Positions 1-7,786 are shown, numbered from the stretch's first letter. The stretch is 64,000 nt of DNA from Clostridia bacterium (GCA_910575625.1 CAJTFD010000008.1:122121-186120), one strand, 5' to 3'. The notes: generated by a model not told the origin, from the sequence alone. Program-made: numbers and translations.

Positions 1-20
1 TAAATATTTTATAAAAACTA

Positions 21-48
21 TTGCAAAAATAAGGCAATGAGCTATAAT
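21..48 (+). promoter_or_regulatory. sigma-A-type promoter before the first small gene
   Basis: TTGCAA at 21-26 and TATAAT at 43-48 are separated by 16 nt. The transcript would begin near 55 and run about 195 nt before the small ORF ending at 491. Motif match only. Confidence 0.55.
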
Positions 49-112
49 GATAGCAGAAAGGACGGCTGTTGCGATCAAAGTATACAAAACAGCTGAAGAT
101 CCCGCAGATCTT

Positions 113-130
113 ACAGATCGGTCGATCTGT
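113..130. promoter_or_regulatory. 18-bp dyad in the leader of the first transcript
   Basis: ACAGATCG (113-120) and CGATCTGT (123-130) are exact reverse complements around a 2-nt centre. The site lies downstream of the 21-48 promoter. It could be an operator or a small hairpin. No T-run follows, so it is not an intrinsic terminator. Nothing here identifies a binding protein. Confidence 0.35.
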
Positions 131-251
131 TTATTCTGAAAAAAATCCAGTGGCGTGTCTGCCACACACGATCACCAACAATATGACCAGGACAGCTGTC
201 TTTTCCGAACCTATGGCGTTTTTTTAGAAAGAAGAGAAAGGAGAAGGCAAA

Positions 252-491
252 ACGGGTAGTTCACGAAAGATTCCGAGAAGAAGGAATGATGTAGACCCGT
301 CCGACCTGCGCCAGGAGCTGGAGATGTATAAAAAGAGGGGCGTGACCCTGGACCTGGAAGGATGTCCGAGCAGCCCCTATGAGATCGTCAGGGCTCATCT
401 TGTCGCGGAGAGGGGCGGGTACATGCGGGATTATGTGCAGGATGAGAGGGGGGAGATATGGAAGATAGGATTTGACAAGATAAAGTTTTAA
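252..491 (+). CDS. small hypothetical protein, probable non-standard start
   Basis: The reading frame is open from 228 (in-frame TAG at 225-227) to TAA at 489-491 and contains no ATG, GTG or TTG before ATG at 324. A good Shine-Dalgarno stretch, AAAGGAG at 237-242, sits about 9 nt before an ACG codon at 252, which I take as the likely start, giving about 79 residues. The product is charged, with a basic start (KIPRRR) and an acidic, aromatic end (YVQDERGEIWKIGFDKIKF). The stretch GCPSSPYEIVRAHLVAE looks like conserved protein rather than noise. I do not recognise a functional domain. The start is uncertain: it could be ACG, or the ATG could have been lost by mutation, leaving a decaying gene. 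Confidence 0.55.
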   Translation, partial: TGSSRKIPRRRNDVDPSDLRQELEMYKKRGVTLDLEGCPSSPYEIVRAHLVAERGGYMRDYVQDERGEIWKIGFDKIKF

Positions 492-673
492 AAGATCAAA
501 AAGATGTCTCCGCAGGCACATCCCAAAATACGCGTATGCTGTAACATTCATTTTCAGCTAAATGGTGCAGTATACTAGGAGTACCAGCTTTTGGCAAATG
601 CCATACATGACCAGGCCTGCGGGGACTCACAAGAGGCCAGGGTCGAAAAAAGTCGGAAAAATCAGATTTTCCT

Positions 674-702
674 GATGACTGGAAGGTAAAATGTGCTATA
701 AT
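674..702 (+). promoter_or_regulatory. extended -10 promoter before the GH18 gene
   Basis: TATAAT at 697-702 is preceded by TGC, an extended -10 (TGnTATAAT). The -35 region 17 nt upstream (GATGAC, 674-679) is weak. The start codon at 726 and its GGAGG follow directly, so the leader would be only about 15 nt. Confidence 0.45.
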
Positions 703-725
703 GGAATCCGTTAGGAGGAGAGCAT

Positions 726-2426
726 ATGCTGTATAAAAAGAAAAAACAGAACATCACGCCGGTCATCGTGGTGGTCCTGCTGATCGTGCTGATCGGTGTC
801 ATTGGACTGATCGTACATATGATACAGAAATATACCCCCACGAAAGAACGGATGGATCCGGCCGCATATTATGAGATCACAGATATGGAAGAGCTTCCCC
901 TTGTCTTTGGCACGGAGATCCTGTCTGTGAAGGGGAGACTGATAGACGGGGGAGCCTATGTCCCTGTGGAGGCTGTCAACGGCTATCTGAATAAAAGATT
1001 TTACTGGGACGCGAACGAACAGATCCTGCTGTACACAACGCCCACGGAGAAGATGGTCATCGTCCCGGAGGCCGATTCCTATATGGTGGGTGAGGAAAGC
1101 CGGGCGGCGGGGGTGGTGATCTGCAGAGTCGTGGGTGGCGCGCTGTACATCCACATTGATTTTGTCAAACAGGTCACGGACATCGACTATGCCCTGCTGA
1201 CAGATCCGGGCCGTCTTGTGGTACAATACCAGTGGTCGGACGTATCGGTGGTGGAGGTCAAAGAGGATACCCAGGTCCGCTACCGGGGCGGCATAAAGAG
1301 TGAGATCTTGACGGATGTGGCCGAAGGGGCTGTCCTCCGGGTGGTGGATGACCTGGACGACTGGAAGTGCGTGGTCACGGAAGACGGTTATATCGGATAC
1401 ATAAGATCCAGCAAACTGGACAGTGAACCCCAGATCCGGAACTTTGAACGTCAATTCCAGGCGCCGGAATATACCAGCATATCCCGGGACTATCCGATCA
1501 ACCTGACCTGGCATCAGGTGACGAATATGGATGCGAATGATTCCCTCGATGAGATGACGGCGCAGGCGGCCGGCGTGAATGTCATAGCGCCCACTTGGTT
1601 TTCACTGATCAGCGACCAGGGTGAGATCAGCAGCCTGGCATCGGCAGATTATGTGGCGAAGGCTCACGCGAAAGGGATGGAAGTGTGGGGACTTGTCAGT
1701 AATTTTGAGGAAAATGTCAGCACATTTGAAACACTCTCCCATACCACGTCGCGCACCAGGCTGGAAAACCTTCTGATCCAGGCGGCGCAGCAGTACGGTC
1801 TGGATGGGATCAACGTGGACCTGGAAAATCTGAGTGAAGACACCGGGCCTCATTTTATACAGTTCCTGCGTGAACTCTCGATCCTGTGCAGGGTAAATCA
1901 GATCGTGCTGTCTGTGGATAACCCGGTCCCCCAGGAGTTTACAAAACATTACGACAGGCAGGAACAGGGCGTGGTGGCAGATTATGTGATCGTCATGGGG
2001 TATGATGAGAACTACGCGGATTCCCCAAAGGCAGGGTCGGTGGCGTCTTATCCCTGGGTGCGTCAGGGTGTGGAGGACACGGTGGCCGTGGTGCCTGCGG
2101 GCAAAGTGATCAACGCTGTGCCCTTTTACACCAGGATCTGGAAGACTACGGCGGGCATCCTGAGCAGTGAGGCGGTGGGCATGGCCGAGGCTTCCCGGTT
2201 CATCAAGCGGAACCAGATCGAGACATACTGGGATAAAGAAAGCTGCCAGAACTACGGCGAATACAATAACGGGGAATCCTTTTATCAGGTATGGCTGGAG
2301 GATGCAGAGTCCCTGGAGGTGAAGATGGGGCTGGTAAAAGAGTATGGTCTGGCCGGCGTGGCTTCCTGGAAGCTGGGCTTTGAGCGGAAAAATATCTGGA
2401 AAGTCATAGGCGACGGCCTGAAGTAG
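726..2426 (+). CDS. membrane-anchored GH18-family glycosidase with SH3-like domain
   Basis: 566 residues, start supported by TTAGGAGGAG just upstream. A basic start and one membrane helix (about residues 12-33) anchor the protein outside the cell. A stalk-like beta region follows, then an SH3-like domain (about 180-232), then a glycoside hydrolase 18 barrel to the end. The family signature reads DGINVDLE near residue 360; the usual form is DGxDxDxE, so one Asp is Asn while the catalytic Glu is kept. Relatives include spore-cortex and cell-wall glucosaminidases of the SleL/YdhD type. Acting on peptidoglycan fits the amidase gene that follows. The substrate is inference. Confidence 0.85.
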   Translation: MLYKKKKQNITPVIVVVLLIVLIGVIGLIVHMIQKYTPTKERMDPAAYYEITDMEELPLVFGTEILSVKGRLIDGGAYVPVEAVNGYLNKRFYWDANEQILLYTTPTEKMVIVPEADSYMVGEESRAAGVVICRVVGGALYIHIDFVKQVTDIDYALLTDPGRLVVQYQWSDVSVVEVKEDTQVRYRGGIKSEILTDVAEGAVLRVVDDLDDWKCVVTEDGYIGYIRSSKLDSEPQIRNFERQFQAPEYTSISRDYPINLTWHQVTNMDANDSLDEMTAQAAGVNVIAPTWFSLISDQGEISSLASADYVAKAHAKGMEVWGLVSNFEENVSTFETLSHTTSRTRLENLLIQAAQQYGLDGINVDLENLSEDTGPHFIQFLRELSILCRVNQIVLSVDNPVPQEFTKHYDRQEQGVVADYVIVMGYDENYADSPKAGSVASYPWVRQGVEDTVAVVPAGKVINAVPFYTRIWKTTAGILSSEAVGMAEASRFIKRNQIETYWDKESCQNYGEYNNGESFYQVWLEDAESLEVKMGLVKEYGLAGVASWKLGFERKNIWKVIGDGLK

Positions 2427-2439
2427 TGTGTATGCCGAT

Positions 2440-2488
2440 CACCCTTTGCAGCATATATTTAACAGAATATGCGCAAAGGGTGTTTTTT
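2440..2488 (+). terminator. strong intrinsic terminator that also contains the RBS of cwlD
   Basis: CACCCTTTGC (2440-2449) pairs with GCAAAGGGTG (2473-2482). GCATAT/ATATGC extend the stem inward after a one-base bulge, and six T follow (2483-2488). It terminates the GH18 gene. The 3' arm holds AAAGGGTG, the only Shine-Dalgarno-like sequence in front of ATG 2490. Confidence 0.8.
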
Positions 2489-2489
2489 A

Positions 2490-3173
2490 ATGGTGAGATC
2501 AAAAAGGGCTTTGGAACTGTGTATGGGGGTCATGCTGCTGGTGGGGGCGTTCGTGCTCTCCAGGGAAGTGGTCCAGGTGGTCAGTCAGAACCGTCTGGCG
2601 GCCAGGACGATCGTGGTGGATGCCGGGCACGGCGGCGATGATCCGGGGATGGTGACGGAAACCCTGAAAGAAAAGGATCTGAACCTGGAAGTTGCAAAGA
2701 AGCTGCAGGAGTATCTGGAAGGGCAGGGGTATCATGTGGAGATGACCCGGACGGAGGATACGGGGCTGTACCAGGAGGGGACGCGGAACCAGAAAGTACA
2801 GGATATGCAGAACCGGGTGGCTTTCATCGGGGAGAAGACCCCTCTGCTCACGGTGAGCATCCATCAGAACAGCTATCCGGATCCTTCGGTGAAGGGGCCG
2901 CAGGTGTTTTATTACGAGGATTCTGTGGAGGGGGAGAAGCTGGCGGAGTGTATCCAGGGACAGATGGATGAAAAGCTGGAAGTGGAGCGGCCGCGGGAGG
3001 CCAAGGGGAATAGGACGTATTATCTGCTGAAGAAGAGCGCTGGGATCTTGAATATCGTGGAATGTGGGTTCATGACGAATCCGGAGGAAGCGGAGCTCCT
3101 GCAGAGGGAGGATTATCAGGAGAAGATCGCGGAGGCGGTCGGGAAAGGGATATTGGAGTATCTGGGGAAATAA
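2490..3173 (+). CDS. cwlD: N-acetylmuramoyl-L-alanine amidase, CwlD-type (Amidase_3)
   Basis: 227 residues from ATG 2490. An upstream in-frame ATG at 2469 lies inside the terminator stem and has no RBS, so I reject it. An N-terminal membrane/signal segment (about residues 8-28) is followed by the zinc amidase fold. Visible motifs are VVDAGHGGDDPG (first zinc His), the Glu in DLNLEVAKKL, SIHQN (second zinc His) and VECGFMTNPEEA (catalytic Glu). The enzyme cleaves the bond between MurNAc and L-Ala. In sporulating Firmicutes CwlD removes stem peptides so that muramic-delta-lactam can form in cortex, and the partner deacetylase may be the PdaA-like gene at 31315-32145. Translation may be limited by the hairpin hiding its RBS. 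Confidence 0.85.
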   Translation: MVRSKRALELCMGVMLLVGAFVLSREVVQVVSQNRLAARTIVVDAGHGGDDPGMVTETLKEKDLNLEVAKKLQEYLEGQGYHVEMTRTEDTGLYQEGTRNQKVQDMQNRVAFIGEKTPLLTVSIHQNSYPDPSVKGPQVFYYEDSVEGEKLAECIQGQMDEKLEVERPREAKGNRTYYLLKKSAGILNIVECGFMTNPEEAELLQREDYQEKIAEAVGKGILEYLGK

Positions 3174-3342
3174 AAGCCTGGGGGAGGGAGCGGCAGGTAT
3201 CCCCCTCCCTGCGGCGGCCCCTCTTACAACAACGAAAAGAAGTCTAGCAAGCAGCCCGATTATGTGATATAGTAGAGGATGCATCCAATGAATGGTAAAT
3301 ATGTACCCATCCAGGGGTACGTAAGATGGTAATGGAGGGCAT

Positions 3343-4050
3343 ATGGACAAGCTATATATCATCATACCAGCATACAATGAGCAGGACAATATCCGTTCGA
3401 CGATCGCGCAGTGGCATCCGCTGGTAGAGGGGATAGGGCCTGAGAGCCGTCTGGTGATCATTGACGACGGGAGCAGGGACGGCACATACCAGATCGCTTC
3501 AGATCTGAGGAGCATTTATCCGCAGCTGACGGTCCTTACAAAAGAGAACCAGGGCCACGGGCCGACGGTGCTCAGAGGTTATAAATATGCGATCCGCCAT
3601 GGGGCGGACTATGTGTTCCAGACGGATTCTGACGGACAGACCCTGCCCTCGGAATTTTCCAAGTTCTGGAGAAACCGGAAGAAATGCGGGCTTTTGATCG
3701 GATACCGCAAAGAGCGGCAGGATGGCATCGGCCGGCTGTTTGTCACACGGGTCTTGAAGCTCGTGCTGCTGGCCGTATTCGGGGTCTGGACGAAAGACGC
3801 CAATTCGCCTTACCGGCTGATGCGGTGCAGCCAGTTGCAGGAGATCCTGCGGAAAGTGCCGAGGGATTTTTTCCTGAGCAATGTGCTGATCACGGTGCTC
3901 TATGAGAAGAGAGGGATGGACGTCTGTTACTACCCCATCACGTTCCTGCAGCGGCAGGGAGGGCAGAATACGATAGATAAGAAGGCGATCATCCGTATCG
4001 GACAGAAGGCAGTGCGCCAGTTTTTGGCGCTGCGGAAAAGGATCAGGTGA
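3343..4050 (+). CDS. glycosyltransferase family 2 (DPM1-like)
   Basis: 235 residues, starting after GGAGGGCAT. GT-A fold: nucleotide-sugar binding motif IIIPAYNEQ at the start, IIDDGSRDGT near residue 42, and a QTDSDGQ (DxD-type) metal site near residue 92. There is no C-terminal membrane helix, so the protein is soluble or only peripherally bound, like short polyprenol-phosphate mannose/glucose synthases. It overlaps the next gene (TGATG), which encodes a large membrane protein of a family often linked to glycan transfer. The pair may load a lipid-linked sugar and use it at the membrane. Sugar and acceptor cannot be read from the sequence. Confidence 0.8.
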   Translation: MDKLYIIIPAYNEQDNIRSTIAQWHPLVEGIGPESRLVIIDDGSRDGTYQIASDLRSIYPQLTVLTKENQGHGPTVLRGYKYAIRHGADYVFQTDSDGQTLPSEFSKFWRNRKKCGLLIGYRKERQDGIGRLFVTRVLKLVLLAVFGVWTKDANSPYRLMRCSQLQEILRKVPRDFFLSNVLITVLYEKRGMDVCYYPITFLQRQGGQNTIDKKAIIRIGQKAVRQFLALRKRIR

Positions 4051-6344
4051 TGGAGATACAAAGGATACAGAAGATAGGAAATGCGTTGGGAGGATCTATA
4101 CCCGCGAGCCAGATGATCTGCCCGCTGGCTTCCGGTATTTTCAGGGAAAAAGCAGCTCATCTGGCAAATAAGTATGCTCGTGAGTATAAGGTGCGGCGGG
4201 AGATCAAGATCTTGCTCGGCATTTTTCTGGCCGGGCTGGCGATCTTCCTGTTGCGGGGGGACAGCAAGGCTTTCTTTGCCTGGTGGCTCGCGCTGTGGAC
4301 CTTGGGATGTGCGTTCATGCCCCTGACGGGGATCTTGTTCGCGGGCTTTGAGGACCGGGGCTGGCTGTTCTCAAAGGTCATCGCGGTGGCAGTCTCCGGC
4401 TATGCGGTCTGGGTGTCCGTCACACTGGGGATCTTGCGGTTTACGTCGCTGACCTGCATAGTCATGACATTTCTGTGCGTGCTGGCAAATCTCCTGCTGG
4501 CGCGCTGGCTGGATAAGAGGGGGCGCAATGTGCTCCCGGCGAATGCTGGAGACTTGATCTTTTGGGAGGAAGTGATCTTCTACATCGCATTTCTCCTGTG
4601 GACCTATGTGGCTGGTTTCCATCCCCAGGCCCATGGGGTGGAGAAATTCATGGATTATGGATTCATGGAAGCCATGATGCGCAGCACGGAGCTTCCGGCC
4701 ATAGATATGTGGTATGGACAGGAGCCGATGAATTACTATTACGGGGGTCAGTATTACGCGGTGTTCCTCACCCGTCTGACAGGCACGCAGGTCTCATCCA
4801 CCTATCATCTGATGCGCACCTTGGTGGCGGGCATGGCTTTTGCGCTGCCGTTTGGTCTCGTGCGGCAGATCGCAGCAGACTTTTATGGGAAAGCACGGCG
4901 GTTTTTGCCGGTGTGGTCTGGGCTGCTGGCCGGGACGGCGGTCTCCCTGTGCGGGAATATGCACTATGTGATCTATGCAAAGATCCTGCCCTGGCTGGGA
5001 AAGGCAGAGGCGGATTACTGGTTTCCCAATTCCACCCGCTATATCGGCCACGACCCGGATACGATGGACCGGACGATCCATGAGTTTCCGTCCTACTCGT
5101 TCATACTGGGGGATCTGCACGCCCATGTGGTCAATGTCTTTTTTGTGCTGACCGTGACCGGGCTTTTGTACGTGTGGATAAAGCGGAGGAAGAGATATAC
5201 GGATAAAAAGGCGTTTTTCCAGTGGCCCCTTGTGATGTGCGGTGTATTCTTAGGCATTTTCCAGTGGACAAACACCTGGGATCTTGCCATCTATTATGTG
5301 GTGGCCTGCGGAACCTGCTTTTTCGGGAATCTGGCGCGGTTTGGGGATTGGAAAAAGGGGATCAGGTCCAGTCTGATCCAGTGGATCGAGATGCTCCTTC
5401 TGGCGGTTGTCATCGCCCTGCCGTTCACTTTACAGTTTGACAGCAGCATGGCCCAGGGAGTACGGCTGGCCCAGAACCATTCGGCGTTTTACCAGCTCTG
5501 TGTCCTGTGGGCTTTTCCGGTGGTGATGGTGGTGTTTTATCTGGTGAGCCTGTTTCTGGAGAGGGGAAAATGCAAACCTTTGCGGTGGCTGGCACGCACG
5601 AGGAGGCCGGATCTTTTTGTGGCGGTCCTGAGCCTGTGTGCGCTGGGCTTGATCATTTTGCCGGAACTGGTGTATGTGCGCGACATTTATGAGGAGACCT
5701 CAGCCCGCTCGAATACCATGTTCAAACTGACCTACCAGGCGTTTATCCAGTTTGGCATCTGCCTGGGCTTTATCACTGTGCGTTTCCTGGCGGCGCGGCA
5801 GCGGAAATGGATCCGTGCGGTGGGTGTGTTCGGTGTCTGCGGCATACTGGTCACGGCGGGGTATACGGTGACCGCGGTGGGGCAGTGGAACGGTCAGGTC
5901 TGGAAGCCCCAGGGTTACAGGGGGCTCAATGCCACGGCCTACCTGGAGGACCAGTATCCCGAGGATGCGCCGGCCATCCGCTGGCTCCAGGCTAATGTGG
6001 AAGGCCATCCGGTGGTGCTGGAGGCAAACGGCGACAGTTACAGCGACTACTGCCGGGTATCGGCCATGACCGGACTGCCCACTGTTCTGGGATGGTATAC
6101 CCACGAATGGCTGTGGCGGGAGGATACAGATGACCTGAATGAAAGATCAGCGCAGATCGAGAGCATCTACACGTCGGTGGACGAGACCCAGGTGCGCGGC
6201 CTTTTACAAGAGTACGATGTAGCATATATCTTCATCGGGAAGATGGAGCGGGAAAAGTATCCGGCGCTGAATGAGGAGCTGCTGCGGAGCTTGGGGACGG
6301 CGGTCTTTGATGACGAGGCTCTGATCATCCGTGTGGAGAGCTGA
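4050..6344 (+). CDS. large polytopic membrane protein, YYY / DUF2298 family
   Basis: 764 residues from ATG 4050, which overlaps the TGA of the glycosyltransferase. There are many hydrophobic helices and the family-type loop DYGFMEAMMRSTELPAIDMWYGQEPMN, rich in Tyr just after it (YYYGGQYY). A second conserved-looking patch, LGDLHAHVVNVFF, lies near residue 355. The family is found in Chloroflexi, archaea and Clostridia and resembles GT-C-type membrane glycosyltransferases; the function is not established. Codons 17-46 are a copy of repeat A (4097-4188), giving the odd N-terminus SIPASQMICPLASGI. The original start may lie downstream, for example GTG 4191 or TTG 4212 behind GGGAG. Confidence 0.75.
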   Translation: MEIQRIQKIGNALGGSIPASQMICPLASGIFREKAAHLANKYAREYKVRREIKILLGIFLAGLAIFLLRGDSKAFFAWWLALWTLGCAFMPLTGILFAGFEDRGWLFSKVIAVAVSGYAVWVSVTLGILRFTSLTCIVMTFLCVLANLLLARWLDKRGRNVLPANAGDLIFWEEVIFYIAFLLWTYVAGFHPQAHGVEKFMDYGFMEAMMRSTELPAIDMWYGQEPMNYYYGGQYYAVFLTRLTGTQVSSTYHLMRTLVAGMAFALPFGLVRQIAADFYGKARRFLPVWSGLLAGTAVSLCGNMHYVIYAKILPWLGKAEADYWFPNSTRYIGHDPDTMDRTIHEFPSYSFILGDLHAHVVNVFFVLTVTGLLYVWIKRRKRYTDKKAFFQWPLVMCGVFLGIFQWTNTWDLAIYYVVACGTCFFGNLARFGDWKKGIRSSLIQWIEMLLLAVVIALPFTLQFDSSMAQGVRLAQNHSAFYQLCVLWAFPVVMVVFYLVSLFLERGKCKPLRWLARTRRPDLFVAVLSLCALGLIILPELVYVRDIYEETSARSNTMFKLTYQAFIQFGICLGFITVRFLAARQRKWIRAVGVFGVCGILVTAGYTVTAVGQWNGQVWKPQGYRGLNATAYLEDQYPEDAPAIRWLQANVEGHPVVLEANGDSYSDYCRVSAMTGLPTVLGWYTHEWLWREDTDDLNERSAQIESIYTSVDETQVRGLLQEYDVAYIFIGKMEREKYPALNEELLRSLGTAVFDDEALIIRVES
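4097..4188 (+). repeat. repeat family A, copy 1 (fold-back, 92 bp)
   Basis: Ends are imperfect inverted repeats: TATACCCGCGAG at the left and CTCGTGAGTATA at the right. An inner pair is CCAGATGATCTGC / GCAGCTCATCTGG. The right arm has 12 extra bases between its outer and inner parts. The same sequence occurs at 7508-7762 (split), inverted at 14200-14289, and shortened at 62148-62194. Here it is read through in frame by the DUF2298 gene. Confidence 0.8.
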
Positions 6345-6452
6345 TGTTGAGAACGGATTTGGAAGCTTACAGCGATGAACAAACGTTTTGCGGTCATCGG
6401 ATATGGGATCTGATGGAGAGGATGGAAAAATGGAGATAGGGGAAGTTTTGCG

Positions 6453-7523
6453 ATGGAAACAGAACTGATCAGAGTCGATCCGAGAGAACCGGATCAGGGG
6501 GTGATCGAGAAGGCGGGGCGGATCCTCCGGGACGGCGGCCTGGTGGCTTTTCCCACGGAGACGGTCTACGGTCTGGGCGGAAATGGCCTGGATGCCGCCT
6601 CTTCGGCGAAGATCTACCGGGCAAAAGGGCGTCCCTCGGACAACCCGCTGATCATCCACATTGCCAGGATGCAGGATCTGGATCGGGTGGCGGCGCAGGT
6701 GCCGGAAGCGGCCCGGATCCTGGCCCGGGCATTCTGGCCCGGTCCGCTGACGATGATCTTTCCCAAGGCGCGGGAGGTGCCCTATGAGACCACCGGGGGG
6801 CTGGAGAGTGTGGCCGTGCGGATGCCGGATCATCCGGTGGCACTGGCATTGATCCGCGCGGCGGGCGGGTTCGTGGCCGCACCCAGCGCGAACCGTTCGG
6901 GGCGGCCCAGTCCAACGCTGGCGGCCCATGTGGCGGAAGATCTGGGCGGCGGGATCGACCTGATCCTGGACGGGGGGATGGTGGGAATCGGGCTGGAATC
7001 CACGATCGTGGATCTCACGGGCCCCACGCCCATGATCCTGCGGCCGGGGGCGGTCAGCCGCAAGATGCTGCGCGCCCACATCAAAGAGGTGGAGATGGAT
7101 CCGGGCCTGGAGGAGGGGGAGGAGAGTAAGACTCCGCCGAAGGCCCCGGGCATGCGCTACCGCCACTATGCGCCGCAAGCCCCGCTCATGATCGTGGAGG
7201 GTGAGCGGATGGACGTGGCTTCATATATAAACCGGTCTATAAGAGAAAAAGGGCAGCAGGCGGGGATCCTGGCCTGCGCGGAGAATGTGGGCCTGTATCC
7301 GGACGGTCTTGTGAAATGCATCGGGAGCCGGGAAAAAGAGGAGACCATCGCCCTGCATCTCTATCAGGCCCTGCGGGAATTTGACCAGGAGGATGTAACT
7401 TGTATCTATTCGGAAGCCTTTGACACGCCCCGGATGGGGCACGCGATCATGAACCGTCTGCTGAAAGCGGCGGGACATCAGGTCGTGAAGGTTTCTGAGG
7501 GTGGAGATATACCCGCGAATTAG
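6453..7523 (+). CDS. sua5: L-threonylcarbamoyladenylate synthase, Sua5/YwlC type
   Basis: 356 residues, start after AGGGGAAG. YrdC-type catalytic domain over about residues 10-205 with GGLVAFPTETVYGLGGN, KGRPSDNPLI and PSANRSGRPSPT. A linker ending PGMRYRHYAP precedes the C-terminal Sua5 domain (about 240-345). It makes threonylcarbamoyl-AMP from Thr, bicarbonate and ATP for the t6A37 modification of ANN-decoding tRNAs, acting with TsaBDE. The last residues (GDIPAN) and the stop codon come from repeat A copy 2, so the native C-terminus has been replaced or extended by a few codons. This should be harmless because the Sua5 domain is complete. Confidence 0.93.
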   Translation: METELIRVDPREPDQGVIEKAGRILRDGGLVAFPTETVYGLGGNGLDAASSAKIYRAKGRPSDNPLIIHIARMQDLDRVAAQVPEAARILARAFWPGPLTMIFPKAREVPYETTGGLESVAVRMPDHPVALALIRAAGGFVAAPSANRSGRPSPTLAAHVAEDLGGGIDLILDGGMVGIGLESTIVDLTGPTPMILRPGAVSRKMLRAHIKEVEMDPGLEEGEESKTPPKAPGMRYRHYAPQAPLMIVEGERMDVASYINRSIREKGQQAGILACAENVGLYPDGLVKCIGSREKEETIALHLYQALREFDQEDVTCIYSEAFDTPRMGHAIMNRLLKAAGHQVVKVSEGGDIPAN

Positions 7524-7762
7524 ATGATCTGCTGGTCGGCTTCTAAAGCGTGTCTTAAAAATCATTCACGCCACCTGCAAGCCCCACTTTGCGGTATATT
7601 TTCGCCTCATTCGGTTGCCGTAGCCCGCTACGCCGCCCTCATTCGACGAAAATCTCCCACAAATTGTGACATGCAGTTGACATAAAGCATTTTTAAGACA
7701 CGCTCTGGGATTTTCAGGGAAAAAGCAGATCATCTGGCAAAATAAGTATGCTCGTGAGTATA
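7508..7762 (+). repeat. repeat family A, copy 2, split by repeat B copy 1
   Basis: The left part is 7508-7544 and the right part 7707-7762, together 93 bp and aligning with the 92 bp of copy 1 almost end to end. The 162 bp between them are repeat B copy 1. The left part supplies the sua5 stop codon. The right end lies 24 bp before the proS start. Confidence 0.8.
7545..7706. repeat. repeat family B, copy 1 (162-bp fold-back element)
   Basis: Terminal inverted repeats AAAGCGTGTCTTAAAAAT and its near-complement ending at 7706. The inside is palindromic at several levels: ACCTGCA...TGCAGT, arms ATTTTCG (7598-7604) / CGAAAAT (7647-7653), and an apical hairpin CGTAGcccgCTACG. A second copy of exactly the same length is at 63657-63818. 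There is no coding capacity; it looks like a MITE or a structured-RNA element. Confidence 0.8.
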
Positions 7763-7786
7763 GATCAATGGAGAGAGGAGAAGAAA

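Noticed and set aside
711..1514. Long minus-strand open frame (267 codons) opposite the GH18 gene
   Set aside because: Shadow of a strongly coding G+C-rich gene; no RBS, composition rich in His/Asp/Arg as in other antisense frames, and no recognisable domain.
3176..3215. GGGAGGG / CCCTCCC hairpin after cwlD as terminator
   Set aside because: Only 7 bp, with no T-run; a small GTACCC/GGGTAC dyad follows at 3303-3320 but also without terminator features.
2499..3515. Minus-strand open frame (338 codons) opposite cwlD and the glycosyltransferase start
   Set aside because: Antisense of two clear genes and crosses the gap between them; no family resemblance.
6204..7178. Minus-strand open frame opposite sua5
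   Set aside because: Antisense shadow; the plus-strand frame shows all Sua5 motifs.
7677..7682. TTGACA near the right end of repeat B as a mobile -35 element
   Set aside because: In neither copy does a -10 hexamer stand 16-18 nt downstream, so an outward promoter is not supported here.
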